Under the pieces are notes generated by a model. The model had not been told where the DNA came from, did not search any database, and saw only the letters and a program-made list of their open reading frames with translations. The translations under genes were made by a program, and so were the position numbers. Shown here one piece after another: positions 1-8,616 of a DNA stretch of 62,449 nt; position 1 is the first letter of the stretch, and each line of letters begins with the position of its first letter. Source of the stretch: a virus; IMG/VR virus record IMGVR_UViG_3300030107_001678, positions 1-62,449 of that record; one strand, 5' to 3'.

Positions 1-628
1 GCTTTACGTCTTTATCGTCTGTCCAACGATTTACTCTTGCAACAACATCTATTGTACCATCGCCTTTATATGTATCATTGTGCAATGCAATAAAAGCGTT
101 CATATCACTAGCACCATCAATAGCATCACATATCGCTTTATGGTCGGTTCTTATTGATGCCATATATGTAACCACATCTGAAGGGATTGCAGTATCAGCA
201 GTAACTTTGCGTTGTATTAACCAATCAAAATCTTTAAGCAATCCATTAGCATCTGCTGTAGCTTTTCTTTTAGCTACAGTTTTTAAACCATAAACAATCA
301 TTTGATTGCCGTCTGCATCTTTTACTTTGTTACCATCTTCATCTACTGCATCTTCATCAACTAATTTTTTGTCGGCTGCTTTTTCTCCTATTGTTCTCAC
401 AACACTATTCTTATCGCCTGCTATAGCAAATTCTTCATCTTTTTCTATGTAATAAGCACTATTAAGAGATGTACCACTTGTCGTTATTGGTAATATTCCA
501 ATAGCTTTTCTTTCGGCATCTGTCCAAGCACTAAATAATGCTCTAGGGTGTCGAACATCATCTATTACCATTTCTTTTGGACTAGATATTATTTCTTCTA
601 TTTTATTACTTTTTACTAACGCCCACAT
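1..628 (-). CDS. DUF4376-like tail-associated protein, copy A (cut by left edge)
   Basis: The frame is open from an ATG at 628 to the left edge without a stop, so the C-terminus lies outside the window. The start has a clear AGGAG seven bases upstream and follows the fibre stop at 639 by ten bases. It begins MWALVKSNKIEE, and later segments such as IGEKAADKKL and FIALHNDTYKGDGT match the gene at 60574-61197 (MWARIESNKIVE, FIALHTDTYKADGT), so the two are paralogues. The last visible residues, VVARVNRWTDDKDVK, run past the point where copy B ends. The resemblance to the DUF4376 family of small phage tail/fibre-associated proteins is from memory and moderate. Its place directly after a fibre gene suggests a fibre chaperone or tail accessory role (inference). 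Confidence 0.75.
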   Translation of the reverse strand, partial: MWALVKSNKIEEIISSPKEMVIDDVRHPRALFSAWTDAERKAIGILPITTSGTSLNSAYYIEKDEEFAIAGDKNSVVRTIGEKAADKKLVDEDAVDEDGNKVKDADGNQMIVYGLKTVAKRKATADANGLLKDFDWLIQRKVTADTAIPSDVVTYMASIRTDHKAICDAIDGASDMNAFIALHNDTYKGDGTIDVVARVNRWTDDKDVK

Positions 629-638
629 TGTTTTTCTC

Positions 639-3098
639 CTATCTTGCTGTTGCGTATTTAAATGGGTTATGTGCCATTGCTAAGTATATATAAGTTGCTC
701 CACTTGCATTCCAGTTTACTGCATCTCCACCTCTGGCTAACTTAAATCCATTTGAAAGAAAGTCGTTATAATCTGTACCATCTGTATATGCATCTTCTGC
801 CGCTGTACTATTTGGTACTAGCATATGGTATGCAGGATTATATGTATCTCTTGCATTATCTTCTATTCTCCAGTTATTTGAAGTTAATTTTTTCACCATA
901 ATCCATGCAGGTTTAAATCCTGTATAGACAAATGTACCATCAGAACCATCACCATTGCCAACGTATGATCCAGATTTAATATATCCTTCACAATTTGCAA
1001 AAACATAAGCAATCAAATCATTACCATTTTCATTTAAACCATCTGTATAATTTGTACTAAATACTGTTGAAGTAGGAGCAGACATTGAGCCATTTCCAGA
1101 TTTATCAGTTGATGCTCCTGTACTATTTAAATTCATTCCATAATTCCAATTAGTTTGCCCATCTGAAAATACCCACCAGTTTCCAGTTTTTTCTAAAGAT
1201 TTTGTAATAAATAGTGAAGGTGCTGTAGATAAACCATGTCCTACAGTTTCTACTCCAGATGAAGATAAACCTCCAGTATATTTAACTATAGAAAAACAAC
1301 CTGAAGGATCAACTTGAACAGTAGAATTTATATCTCCTTGAGTATTTGTAGATGTTGTTCCACCATTTGCTCTCCATGACCATGAAGCATAAGTATTACC
1401 AGATTGGTTATAATAAGTACCCATAGTATAACCAGTAGAACCAAATGCTGTTAATCCAGAAGATGTAGCTTCTGCATCAGTTTCATTTGAAATTAATATT
1501 TTAGTAGTTCCTCTTGTGCTATCCCACAAACCATTACTTTGACCACCATCTCGTCTTTTTACCCATACCAAGTCTGGTTGGAATCCAGTTGTAAAACTTC
1601 CTCCATTATTTCCAGAGTATGCTAAAGCAGTAAATGTTTTCTGTGGATAATTGTCATCAGTTTGTGCAGGATCAACTTCATCTGCTACTGGTTGATTACC
1701 AGAACATATTGCTAAAAATCCTGAAGGTACAGAATACTTAAAGTTACCATAACCTGTTCCATCACTATTTCCACCTGCTGTAACATTTCCAGCAAAAGTA
1801 CCATCTTGTCCAAAATTAAGAATTGTACTACATGGACCACTTCCTCCTGTATAACCCATATAACAAAAGAACTCTTCATCAAGACTAGATATATCTATAG
1901 TTCCTTGTCCAGCACCATTTTTATAAAACTGTAAAGTATCAGCAGTTCTATCAACAGCTATACTTATAATATCACCTTCAGCCCAAGTTGCACCATAAGA
2001 CGATCTAGTGCCTTTTAATATACTATTTCCATTAAGATTATAATAAACAAGTCCTAAATCATTTTGTTCTTGATTAATAGTAAGGTCAGTATTTGCAGGC
2101 ATAACTCCTATATACACTCCATGATCTGTAGCTATATCGTCAACATCAACTTCCCAATACCATTTACCAGTTACTGGAACTTGCCAATTAGTCATAATTC
2201 CATTATCATCTGAAGTTAATGTAGCTTTTAAATTACCTTCTGCAAGAGCTAAACCACTAGGTGGTTTTAATAAAGGATTGTATGTAGGAAAATTACCACC
2301 ATTAGAACTAGAGTTGAAGGTAGGACTATCTAGCATTTGATCGTGTGCTGCTGTTGATTCATAAGGAGTAAAATCATTATTATTACCAGAAGAATCATTA
2401 CCTAAATCAGAACTTGATTCAAATTTAAGATAATGTCCTGTGGTACCAAATGTTAATCCACTTGGATCTTTAGGAATCCACACACCATTTTTAGTTTCAC
2501 CAAAATCTCCAACAGCTTGAGCAGTTCCATCTATTAATACAATTTCAGCTAAATAACTATATAAAGTATAATTATTACCTGAATCATCACCATATCGTAT
2601 CGTATTAGCACCACACAAAACATTAGTTTGAGAAGCATCTGCTGGATAAGTTTCTGTATCAAATGCTGTTACTCTTTCACCATTTACATAAAGTTGTGCT
2701 CTATTACCTTGTGTTCCATTAGTAAAATCAAGAATACCTACTATATGATACCAAGCAGAAGCATCACGAAATACTTGTGTTGTTTCTAATTCAAATTTCA
2801 TAGCACCACCAACTTCACCTTGAAATTCTAATGTATCATCAGCTAAAAAAGTCATACGAACATAATTATTACCATCTGCATAAGCATGTAATATATATTG
2901 GTAAGCACCTATTTTATTTCTTTTAACCCAAAATGAAATACTAGAAGTTGTAGTAGAACCAGCAGATGATCTGCTTCTATCTAAATCTTGCACACCAGCA
3001 AATCTCATACTATTAGCTATTTGATGGCTATAGAAATCAGTACTTGCACTTGCTGCTGCTGCTGCAGCTCCCATTAAATTATTTTGAAATACACCCAT
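639..3098 (-). CDS. Tail fibre with LamG-like and SPRY-like domains, copy A
   Basis: 819-residue virion protein. After an alanine-rich start (GAAAAAASAS), residues about 50-200 look like a concanavalin/LamG jelly roll (SISFWVKR, WYHIVGILDF, AQLYVNGERV). About 290-430 look like a SPRY-type sandwich (KWYWEVDVDD, GVYIGVMP, FYKNGAGQGTIDIS). The C-terminal half repeats a module seen twice: GFQPDLVWVKRR or GFKPAWIMVKK, GLSTAPSLFITK, ANCEGYIKSGSYVGNG. It ends NPFKYATAR, exactly like the gene at 61207-62449. These are carbohydrate-binding folds, so host-surface recognition is the likely role. Its ATG overlaps the stop of the upstream repeat fibre by one base, which suggests translational coupling. 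Domain names rest on pattern reading, not a search. Confidence 0.8.
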   Translation of the reverse strand: MGVFQNNLMGAAAAAASASTDFYSHQIANSMRFAGVQDLDRSRSSAGSTTTSSISFWVKRNKIGAYQYILHAYADGNNYVRMTFLADDTLEFQGEVGGAMKFELETTQVFRDASAWYHIVGILDFTNGTQGNRAQLYVNGERVTAFDTETYPADASQTNVLCGANTIRYGDDSGNNYTLYSYLAEIVLIDGTAQAVGDFGETKNGVWIPKDPSGLTFGTTGHYLKFESSSDLGNDSSGNNNDFTPYESTAAHDQMLDSPTFNSSSNGGNFPTYNPLLKPPSGLALAEGNLKATLTSDDNGIMTNWQVPVTGKWYWEVDVDDIATDHGVYIGVMPANTDLTINQEQNDLGLVYYNLNGNSILKGTRSSYGATWAEGDIISIAVDRTADTLQFYKNGAGQGTIDISSLDEEFFCYMGYTGGSGPCSTILNFGQDGTFAGNVTAGGNSDGTGYGNFKYSVPSGFLAICSGNQPVADEVDPAQTDDNYPQKTFTALAYSGNNGGSFTTGFQPDLVWVKRRDGGQSNGLWDSTRGTTKILISNETDAEATSSGLTAFGSTGYTMGTYYNQSGNTYASWSWRANGGTTSTNTQGDINSTVQVDPSGCFSIVKYTGGLSSSGVETVGHGLSTAPSLFITKSLEKTGNWWVFSDGQTNWNYGMNLNSTGASTDKSGNGSMSAPTSTVFSTNYTDGLNENGNDLIAYVFANCEGYIKSGSYVGNGDGSDGTFVYTGFKPAWIMVKKLTSNNWRIEDNARDTYNPAYHMLVPNSTAAEDAYTDGTDYNDFLSNGFKLARGGDAVNWNASGATYIYLAMAHNPFKYATAR

Positions 3099-5557
3099 TA
3101 TGCATACGCCTGTGAAATTATCATTTGAATATCTCCACCTACTCCATCACTTGAAGCAGATACTACTATATAATCTAATCTATCTACAGCACCATTAGCT
3201 GTTGACATGGTTGGATCTGTACCACCTATAAACTTAAAGTCTGCGTGATAAGCCATTGTACCACTACCACCTTGTTGAGTTAAGAAAATACTACCTGTTT
3301 GTCCTGATCTACAACCAATAGGTTGTGCTAAAGTATGAGCTGCAGTAACTGATGTTCTAAAGTTTTGACATGCACCAAAGTTTAATGATACAGAAGTTAC
3401 ACCATTAATAGCTGTTGCACATACAACTGCTGCTGCACTTTTTGTTAATTGTAATTGTCCTTCTAAACTTGTATTACCTGATACTCTTACAGTACCTAAG
3501 AATCCTGAATTACCTGCTATTGTTGTAGTACTACCTACTTTTAATGTTCCTGTAAGTGTTGTATTACCAGCTACTGTTAAAGTACTAGCAAGATGTACAG
3601 CTCCTCCAACAGATAGTGTACCTCCAACACTTGCATTACCTGCTACAGTTGCAGTACCACCTACAGCTAAATTACCTACAAGTACTGTATTACCTGATAC
3701 ACAAACATCATCATCAAACTCTGCCTTACCTACACCAGTAAATGTACCACCTACACCTAAATTACCTGTCATAGTAGTATTACCTGCTATAGTTACAGTA
3801 GATGCAAAAGTTGCTGCACCTCCTACTTTAAGAGTTCCAGTTAGTGTTGTATTTCCTGCAACTGTCAAAGTCGAAGCAAGATGTGTTGCTCCTCCTACAC
3901 TTAATGTACCTCCTACAGATGCATTACCTGCTATTGTAGCTGTACCACCAACTGCAAGATTTCCTACAAGAATACTATTACCTGATACACATACATCATC
4001 ATCAAACTCTGCTTTACCTCCAACTACAAGAGTACTTGCCATACTTACTGCATCTTGTAAATGAGTTTCTCCAGCTACTGTTGCAGTACTAGCAAATGTA
4101 GCAGCTCCTCCAACTTTAAGAGTACCTGTCATAGTAGTATTACCTGCAACTGTTAATGTTGAAGCTAGATGTGTAGCTCCTCCTACACTAAGAGTACCAC
4201 CTACTGAAGCATTTCCTGCAACTGTAGCTGTACCTCCTACTGCCAAGTTTCCTACTAATACTGTATTTCCAGAAACACATACATCATCATCAAATTCAGC
4301 TTTTCCTACAGCAGTAAATGTACCACCAACTCCTAAGTTAGCAGTTAATGTTGTATTACCTACAATAGTTGCAGTACCTCCTACATAAAGAGTACCTCCT
4401 ATTGTAGCATTATTAACTGATATATTTCCTGATATACCTCCTGCAGGTACATTTGTTAAATTAGCACCATCTCCATAAAAAGCACTAGCACAAACTCTAG
4501 CATTAGGAGCTTGGACATTAGTTCCACCTATTGTTACTGTACCACCTATAGATACATTACTAGCTATTGTGGCTGTACCTCCAATATTTACATTACCTGA
4601 TACAGAAACATCATCTTCAAATTCAGCTTTACCTGTTATATTTGAAGTACCTCCAATAGATACATTACTTGCTACTGTTAATGTACTAGCTAAATTTACA
4701 GCACCTCCTACACCAAGTGTACCTGTTAAAGTTGTATTACCTGCAACTGTTAGTGTAGATGCTAGATTAACAGCTCCACCTACATTAAGTGTTCCTGTCA
4801 TAGTTGTATTACCTGCAACAGTTAATGTAGATGCTAAATGTGTAGCACCACCAACTGATAATGTACCACCTACTGAAGCATTACCTGCTACTGTGGCTGT
4901 GCCACCAATATTTAAATTTCCAGAAACAGATACATCATCTTCAAATTCTGCTTTACCAGTTATATTAGATGTACCACCTATAGAAACATTACTTGCAACA
5001 GTTAATGTACTTGCCAGATTAACAGCTCCACCAACTCCAAGAGTTCCTGTTAATGTTGTATTACCTGCTACAGTTAAAGTACTTGCAAGATGTGTAGCAC
5101 CTCCTACTGATAAAGTTCCACCTATAGTAGTATTACCTGATACTCTAACAGTTCCTAAGAATCCTGCAGCTCCTGATACTGTAGCTGTACTTAAAAGATT
5201 TACAGCTCCTCCTACAGATAAAGCTCCACCAATAGTTGCATCATTTGTAACTCTTAATGTAGATACAGATACATCTCCTGATGCAGGAACATTAGTTAAA
5301 TTAGAACCATCTCCATAGAAAGCTGATGCACATACTTTACTACCTACTAAAAGATTACCAGATACTGAAGCATCTTCTGATACTCCAAAGTTACCTGCAA
5401 CTTGTATTACACTTGTAGATATTTGTAATGCTGAATTAGTACCATCACCTGTTTGCACTTGTGTTAAATCACCTGTAACACCAGTATTAGTACTTACAGC
5501 CATTTTTAATAGCTGCTTATAACTTTGTGATATTTGTTTTCCTGTAAGTTTTGTCAT
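3098..5557 (-). CDS. Repeat-rich tail fibre
   Basis: About 820 residues. Residues roughly 80-690 are degenerate repeats of 10-20 residues built on phrases such as GGTLSVGGATHLASTLT, VAGNTTLTGTL, KAEFDDDVCVSGN and SNVSIGGT. This Gly/Thr/Val/Asn-rich pattern fits a trimeric beta-helical shaft. The motif VCASAFYGDGSNLTNVP occurs twice. The last 110 residues (SLNFGACQNF, GSIFLTQQGGSG, LDYIVVSAS) resemble the C-terminus of the protein at 59301-60224. I chose the ATG at 5557 because it forms an ATGA overlap with the upstream stop and has GGTGG upstream; an in-frame ATG at 5572 is the alternative. The next gene downstream is the LamG-like fibre, so the pair may form one fibre assembly (inference). 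Confidence 0.8.
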   Translation of the reverse strand: MTKLTGKQISQSYKQLLKMAVSTNTGVTGDLTQVQTGDGTNSALQISTSVIQVAGNFGVSEDASVSGNLLVGSKVCASAFYGDGSNLTNVPASGDVSVSTLRVTNDATIGGALSVGGAVNLLSTATVSGAAGFLGTVRVSGNTTIGGTLSVGGATHLASTLTVAGNTTLTGTLGVGGAVNLASTLTVASNVSIGGTSNITGKAEFEDDVSVSGNLNIGGTATVAGNASVGGTLSVGGATHLASTLTVAGNTTMTGTLNVGGAVNLASTLTVAGNTTLTGTLGVGGAVNLASTLTVASNVSIGGTSNITGKAEFEDDVSVSGNVNIGGTATIASNVSIGGTVTIGGTNVQAPNARVCASAFYGDGANLTNVPAGGISGNISVNNATIGGTLYVGGTATIVGNTTLTANLGVGGTFTAVGKAEFDDDVCVSGNTVLVGNLAVGGTATVAGNASVGGTLSVGGATHLASTLTVAGNTTMTGTLKVGGAATFASTATVAGETHLQDAVSMASTLVVGGKAEFDDDVCVSGNSILVGNLAVGGTATIAGNASVGGTLSVGGATHLASTLTVAGNTTLTGTLKVGGAATFASTVTIAGNTTMTGNLGVGGTFTGVGKAEFDDDVCVSGNTVLVGNLAVGGTATVAGNASVGGTLSVGGAVHLASTLTVAGNTTLTGTLKVGSTTTIAGNSGFLGTVRVSGNTSLEGQLQLTKSAAAVVCATAINGVTSVSLNFGACQNFRTSVTAAHTLAQPIGCRSGQTGSIFLTQQGGSGTMAYHADFKFIGGTDPTMSTANGAVDRLDYIVVSASSDGVGGDIQMIISQAYA

Positions 5558-5829
5558 ATTGTTTGCCACCATTTATCTTCATCTTCCCAATTTACAGCAA
5601 CATTCTGCCATTCAAGGTTTCTGCCACCTATATCAGGTCGAGGATTTCTAATTGTTACATCATCTCTTACATCTGGTACTTTATTTTGAGGATGATTCTT
5701 AAAGTCATATGCACCATCCCAACATTCAGGACAAGTAACCATATTATAACTATTTAATTTCATTACTCTATGTGCATATACAAAACCACATGTATCACAC
5801 ATAGCTAAAGCATTTTTATTGGAAGCCAT
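5554..5829 (-). CDS. Small zinc-ribbon-like protein
   Basis: 91 residues with two CxxC knuckles, MCDTCGF near residue 11 and TCPECWDG near residue 33, the arrangement of a small zinc ribbon. The rest is polar and tryptophan-rich at the end (NWEDEDKWWQTI). It lies between the adaptor-like gene and the repeat fibre, sharing one base with the upstream stop and four with the downstream start. That puts it in the same transcript and suggests a virion or assembly role. The function is unknown; zinc binding is inferred from cysteine spacing only. Confidence 0.75.
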   Translation of the reverse strand: MASNKNALAMCDTCGFVYAHRVMKLNSYNMVTCPECWDGAYDFKNHPQNKVPDVRDDVTIRNPRPDIGGRNLEWQNVAVNWEDEDKWWQTI

Positions 5830-6509
5830 TAAACATATCCTATTTTAGGTTTAAAATAGATACTAGCCCTTTCTCGATCTTCCTCCATTGCTCTCATTAA
5901 TTTTTCTTCATAATTCATTTTTAACATTTGTATTCTATCAACAGGAATACCAGGTCTTTTCATAGCCATATAATAAGATAATCCACAAGTTAAAGCTGGT
6001 AAAAATCTTACTGGTACATCTGCGTTTTGATCTGCAGATTTATTTACATCTTCTAATTGTCTAATACCTTCTACTTTTAAAACACCTGTAGAATTATCTG
6101 GAACAGGATAAAGATGTATTGTAGGATTATCTACATTACGTTTAATACTATATTGAGAAGGTCTACCTGTTTGTGATTTATTTGGAATAACATTATATTC
6201 TTCAAAAGATATTCTTTCTAATGCTAAATCAGAACTACTTGTATTTGCTGCATAAGTAACTTCTAATGCATCTGTAACTGAATCAGCTAATGCATATGTT
6301 GTTGTACTTGATGCTACAGTAACAGCAGTTGTAAATGTAGTCCATAATAAAACACCTCTATTCTGCCAGTCATTTAACATTAAATTAATAGAACGTCTAG
6401 CAGATTTAGGAGTATGTCCAAGTGTTTCTTCGCCACCAATCATTTCAGTAGCTTCTTGAATTACTTCATCAATATCTAAATTAAAATTATATGTACCTGA
6501 TCTAGCCAT
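5829..6509 (-). CDS. Head-tail adaptor / tail-tube-like protein
   Basis: 226 residues. The N-terminal helical part (IDEVIQEATEMIGGEE, ARRSINLMLNDWQNRGVLLW) resembles the helical bundle of podovirus gp4/gp6-type adaptors that dock on the portal. The middle is beta-rich (TTYALADSVTDALEV, PTIHLYPVPDN). It ends in a helical segment with FLPALTCGLSYYMAMKRP and a charged tail. A second protein of the same general plan is at 8616-9296. The position downstream of capsid and adaptor genes supports a connector role at the head-tail junction. The adaptor call is from fold-like pattern and synteny, not a search. Confidence 0.65.
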   Translation of the reverse strand: MARSGTYNFNLDIDEVIQEATEMIGGEETLGHTPKSARRSINLMLNDWQNRGVLLWTTFTTAVTVASSTTTYALADSVTDALEVTYAANTSSSDLALERISFEEYNVIPNKSQTGRPSQYSIKRNVDNPTIHLYPVPDNSTGVLKVEGIRQLEDVNKSADQNADVPVRFLPALTCGLSYYMAMKRPGIPVDRIQMLKMNYEEKLMRAMEEDRERASIYFKPKIGYV

Positions 6510-6946
6510 TATTTTTTAACTAAACTCCCTCCAAAATATAATCCAATTATTGCTGACATTAAATGTGTATCAAGTGGTGTAATAATAACACCATTAAATA
6601 CTTTGTCCATAACAACTTCTTTCTTATCTATTAAGAACCAAAAACCAGGTTCAAACTCTGTCCATGTAAGAACAACATTTACATCAGTAAATACTGGAAC
6701 TAACTTTGGAAATGCAATAATAAAAAATACTGCTGTTAATGCAATAATTCTTCGTGTCCATTGGAATCCTTTATTATCATACTCTCTTGCTTTGTTAATT
6801 TCATCCATTTGAAACTTACCTCTAGCAAGAAGCATCTTTTGTTGATTAGCTCTTTCTTTTGCTTTCTGTCCCCAGATAGTCATCATACCACCTAGTAAAC
6901 TAGAACCCAGCATTGTCAACATTTCAACAGGTAAACCAGCTAACAT
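6509..6946 (-). CDS. Membrane protein, holin-like candidate
   Basis: 145 residues with a hydrophobic N-terminus (LPVEMLTMLGSSLLGGMMTI), a charged coiled stretch (QKAKERANQQKMLLARGKF), a strong membrane segment near 68-85 (IIALTAVFFIIAFPKLVPVF) and a C-terminal hydrophobic segment (HLMSAIIGLYFGGSLV). The ATG follows an AGGAG seven to eight bases upstream. It lies directly behind another small two-helix membrane protein (6957-7127), a common arrangement for phage lysis or ejection membrane proteins. Holin function is inference; a virion membrane-channel protein is an alternative. Confidence 0.6.
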   Translation of the reverse strand: MLAGLPVEMLTMLGSSLLGGMMTIWGQKAKERANQQKMLLARGKFQMDEINKAREYDNKGFQWTRRIIALTAVFFIIAFPKLVPVFTDVNVVLTWTEFEPGFWFLIDKKEVVMDKVFNGVIITPLDTHLMSAIIGLYFGGSLVKK

Positions 6947-6956
6947 AAATTAACTC

Positions 6957-7127
6957 CTATTTTTTCTTTTCACTCATCCAAAATCCTGCAGCACCTGCAA
7001 TACCACAACCTATTAGACATAGCATTTGCCATGTAGAATTAGGAACTATAATACCACACATAGCTAATATAGCTGCTATTCCAGAATATGATGATGGTTC
7101 TTTTAGTCTTGCTTTTATTTTATCCAT
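6957..7127 (-). CDS. 56-residue membrane protein, holin-like
   Basis: The ATG at 7127 follows AGGAG by eight bases; the stop is TAG at 6957-6959. The peptide has a basic start (MDKIKARLKEP), two hydrophobic segments (SGIAAILAMCGIIVP and WQMLCLIGCGIAGAAGFW) joined by a short turn, and a lysine-rich end (MSEKKK). Size, two helices and charged tail match class II holins. It is translated just before another membrane protein. The sequence supports a membrane protein; the lysis role is inference. Confidence 0.65.
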   Translation of the reverse strand: MDKIKARLKEPSSYSGIAAILAMCGIIVPNSTWQMLCLIGCGIAGAAGFWMSEKKK

Positions 7128-7132
7128 TTTAA

Positions 7133-7387
7133 TTACTCCTTATTTTTAAAATATTTATTACCTTCTAGATTTCGTAAATGTGTATTAGGTGAGAAAGAAG
7201 TTTTTGCTGCAGATGGGTTTAAAAGCTTATATAATTTTGCTACAAAATTTTGTCCACTATTATCTATTTTACCCCCTCCAGATCTTTTCTTTACTTTATA
7301 CATATTTTCCTCCTTTTTAAATTTTTTATAAACTTCTGGTTCATTAATAGCTAAATAAGTTTTTTGTTTTTTAGATTTAAAAGGCAC
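7133..7387 (-). CDS. Small basic phage protein with a duplicated internal motif
   Basis: 84 residues, strongly basic at the start (MPFKSKKQKTYLAINEPEVY), a start style common to small phage proteins of unknown function. It carries a SGGGKID segment of the double-glycine type seen in many neighbours. The C-terminus TSFSPNTHLRNLEGNKYF closely matches residues near 800 of the 1412-residue protein at 47114-51352 (TSLSANTHLRNMEGN). This suggests a piece copied by recombination. It overlaps the upstream LysM gene by one base. Function unknown. Confidence 0.65.
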   Translation of the reverse strand: MPFKSKKQKTYLAINEPEVYKKFKKEENMYKVKKRSGGGKIDNSGQNFVAKLYKLLNPSAAKTSFSPNTHLRNLEGNKYFKNKE

Positions 7388-8127
7388 TATTTATATCCTT
7401 TACCATAGCCACGTAGTGCAGCTCCTACTCCTCTAGGTGTTCCTATTTGTCCACCATATTTTTTATTAACAACTTTATCTTTAGATATGTCTGCCATTTC
7501 AGATTTAGTCATACCTTGATAAACAGATTTTCTATCTTTAACTTTTTTAGGTATTTTTATTTTTTGTCCAGGTTTTATTTTATTAAGATCTTTTATTTCA
7601 GGATTTGCTTCTTTTACAGCTTTTAAAGTTGTACCATGATCCCTAGCTATTTCTGAAAGAGTATCTCCTTTTTTAACTGTATATTTACTATCTTTATCTT
7701 TACCTAATAATAAAGTAGCTAAAATAGTACCAGTACCACCATACACACCTACTTTTGTACCTACTCTACGAATATCTCTTTTAAAAACTTTATTTGCTAT
7801 ATCTGCCCATTTTTTATCACTCATGGATTTTCGCATACGACCATATACAGGTGTTCCTTTTTTACTTAATCTTCCTTTTCGTGGTTTTACACCTCCTTGA
7901 ACAGAACTAACTCTTCTACCATAACCAGGTAAAGTTTTAATTTGTCCTTTTTCAACCATATTACTTATAAGTTTTTCTGCTATAACCATACGATCAGAAG
8001 ATTTTTTTGTTTTATTAGCAGGAAGTTTTCGCAAATCTCGTATAATATTCTTAATCCACTCTTTAGCTCCTCCTGATTCTTTAATTGGGTTTATTATTTC
8101 TTTAGCAATATCTGTTTTCTTGCCCAT
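7387..8127 (-). CDS. LysM-domain protein
   Basis: 246 residues. Residues about 149-193 form one LysM domain: YTVKKGDTLSEIARDHGTTL, then NPEIKDLNKIKPGQKIKIPK. LysM binds N-acetylglucosamine of peptidoglycan, so the protein may sit in the virion and contact the cell wall during DNA entry. The N-terminal 120 residues are very basic, with a glycine-rich weakly hydrophobic segment (VGVYGGTGTILATLLLG) before the LysM. The tail has a KYGGQIGTPRG motif of the double-glycine type found elsewhere in the late arm. No catalytic domain is visible, so it is a binder, not an endolysin. Confidence 0.8.
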   Translation of the reverse strand: MGKKTDIAKEIINPIKESGGAKEWIKNIIRDLRKLPANKTKKSSDRMVIAEKLISNMVEKGQIKTLPGYGRRVSSVQGGVKPRKGRLSKKGTPVYGRMRKSMSDKKWADIANKVFKRDIRRVGTKVGVYGGTGTILATLLLGKDKDSKYTVKKGDTLSEIARDHGTTLKAVKEANPEIKDLNKIKPGQKIKIPKKVKDRKSVYQGMTKSEMADISKDKVVNKKYGGQIGTPRGVGAALRGYGKGYK

Positions 8128-8331
8128 TTATTTTACTCCTATATTAGGCACTTCATTTAAGTTAGTAGAAAAAGATTCTCCTTCAGAATACTTTTCATCT
8201 GTTACAGCTTCTATAGGACCACCATGAACTTGAGGTCCTTTACGAGCAGCTCCAAAACCTTGACCAGTTGGTTTCCCATTTATCTCTTCAAGTTTTGCAG
8301 GTCTTTGCAGTATTGTATGTGGTCCTAACAT
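8128..8331 (-). CDS. Small protein of unknown function
   Basis: 67 residues (MLGPHTILQRPAKLEEIN...), rich in Gly, Pro and charged residues, with no membrane segment or recognisable domain. It sits one base from the LysM gene and overlaps the tiny upstream ORF at 8325-8411 by seven bases, so it belongs to the same translated string. An AAAGGA-type ribosome site lies about ten bases upstream. It is possibly a minor virion component by position. Confidence 0.55.
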   Translation of the reverse strand: MLGPHTILQRPAKLEEINGKPTGQGFGAARKGPQVHGGPIEAVTDEKYSEGESFSTNLNEVPNIGVK

Positions 8332-8411
8332 TTTATTTTTTTCCTTTTCTTTTTTTTGTTTTTATTTTTTGATTTAGTTATTTGTTGTCTAATACTAGCT
8401 CTATTTACCAT
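8325..8411 (-). CDS. 28-residue highly basic peptide
   Basis: ATG at 8411, TAG at 8325-8327. It begins MVNRASIRQQITKSK and continues as an almost pure Lys/Arg/Asn run. It overlaps the upstream gene by eleven bases and the downstream start by seven, filling what would otherwise be a 70-base gap. A weak purine-rich site (GGGAAAAG) precedes it. The overlaps on both sides argue for a real gene, but the A-rich composition could produce it by chance. Confidence 0.4.
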   Translation of the reverse strand: MVNRASIRQQITKSKNKNKKKKRKKIKC

Positions 8412-8616
8412 ATCTAGCTTTTCCCCAACCTCTAGGTTTTTTCTTAGTTTTTTTTCTTTTTCTTTTATTTTTTATTTGTCCACCTGTTTTATTTGGTTTT
8501 AAATTTTTTGTTTTAAATAATTCAAGTTGCATCATTTCTTTATCAATAATATCTATTATATTCCCATCTTCGTCTAAAACTAAAATTTGGTCTTCATTAT
8601 CATTATCGTTAGCCAT
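8401..8616 (-). CDS. Small bipolar-charge protein
   Basis: 71 residues with an acidic N-terminal half (MANDNDNEDQILVLDEDGNI) and a very basic C-terminal half (KNKRKRKKTKKKPRGWGKAR), joined by a TGGQIKN double-glycine segment. No known domain. It shares one base with the adaptor gene upstream. The basic tail could contact nucleic acid or the acidic scaffold (inference). Confidence 0.55.
   Translation of the reverse strand: MANDNDNEDQILVLDEDGNIIDIIDKEMMQLELFKTKNLKPNKTGGQIKNKRKRKKTKKKPRGWGKARYGK

Noticed and set aside
4569-5318. Plus-strand ORF of 249 codons opposite the repeat fibre
   Set aside because: It is the antisense of the Gly/Thr-rich repeats, has no ribosome site, and its Pro/Ala/Val-rich product mirrors the repeat codons.
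3450-5330. Regular DNA repeats that could suggest a CRISPR array
   Set aside because: The repeats are coding, of variable length and divergent in third positions, with no unique spacers or cas genes.
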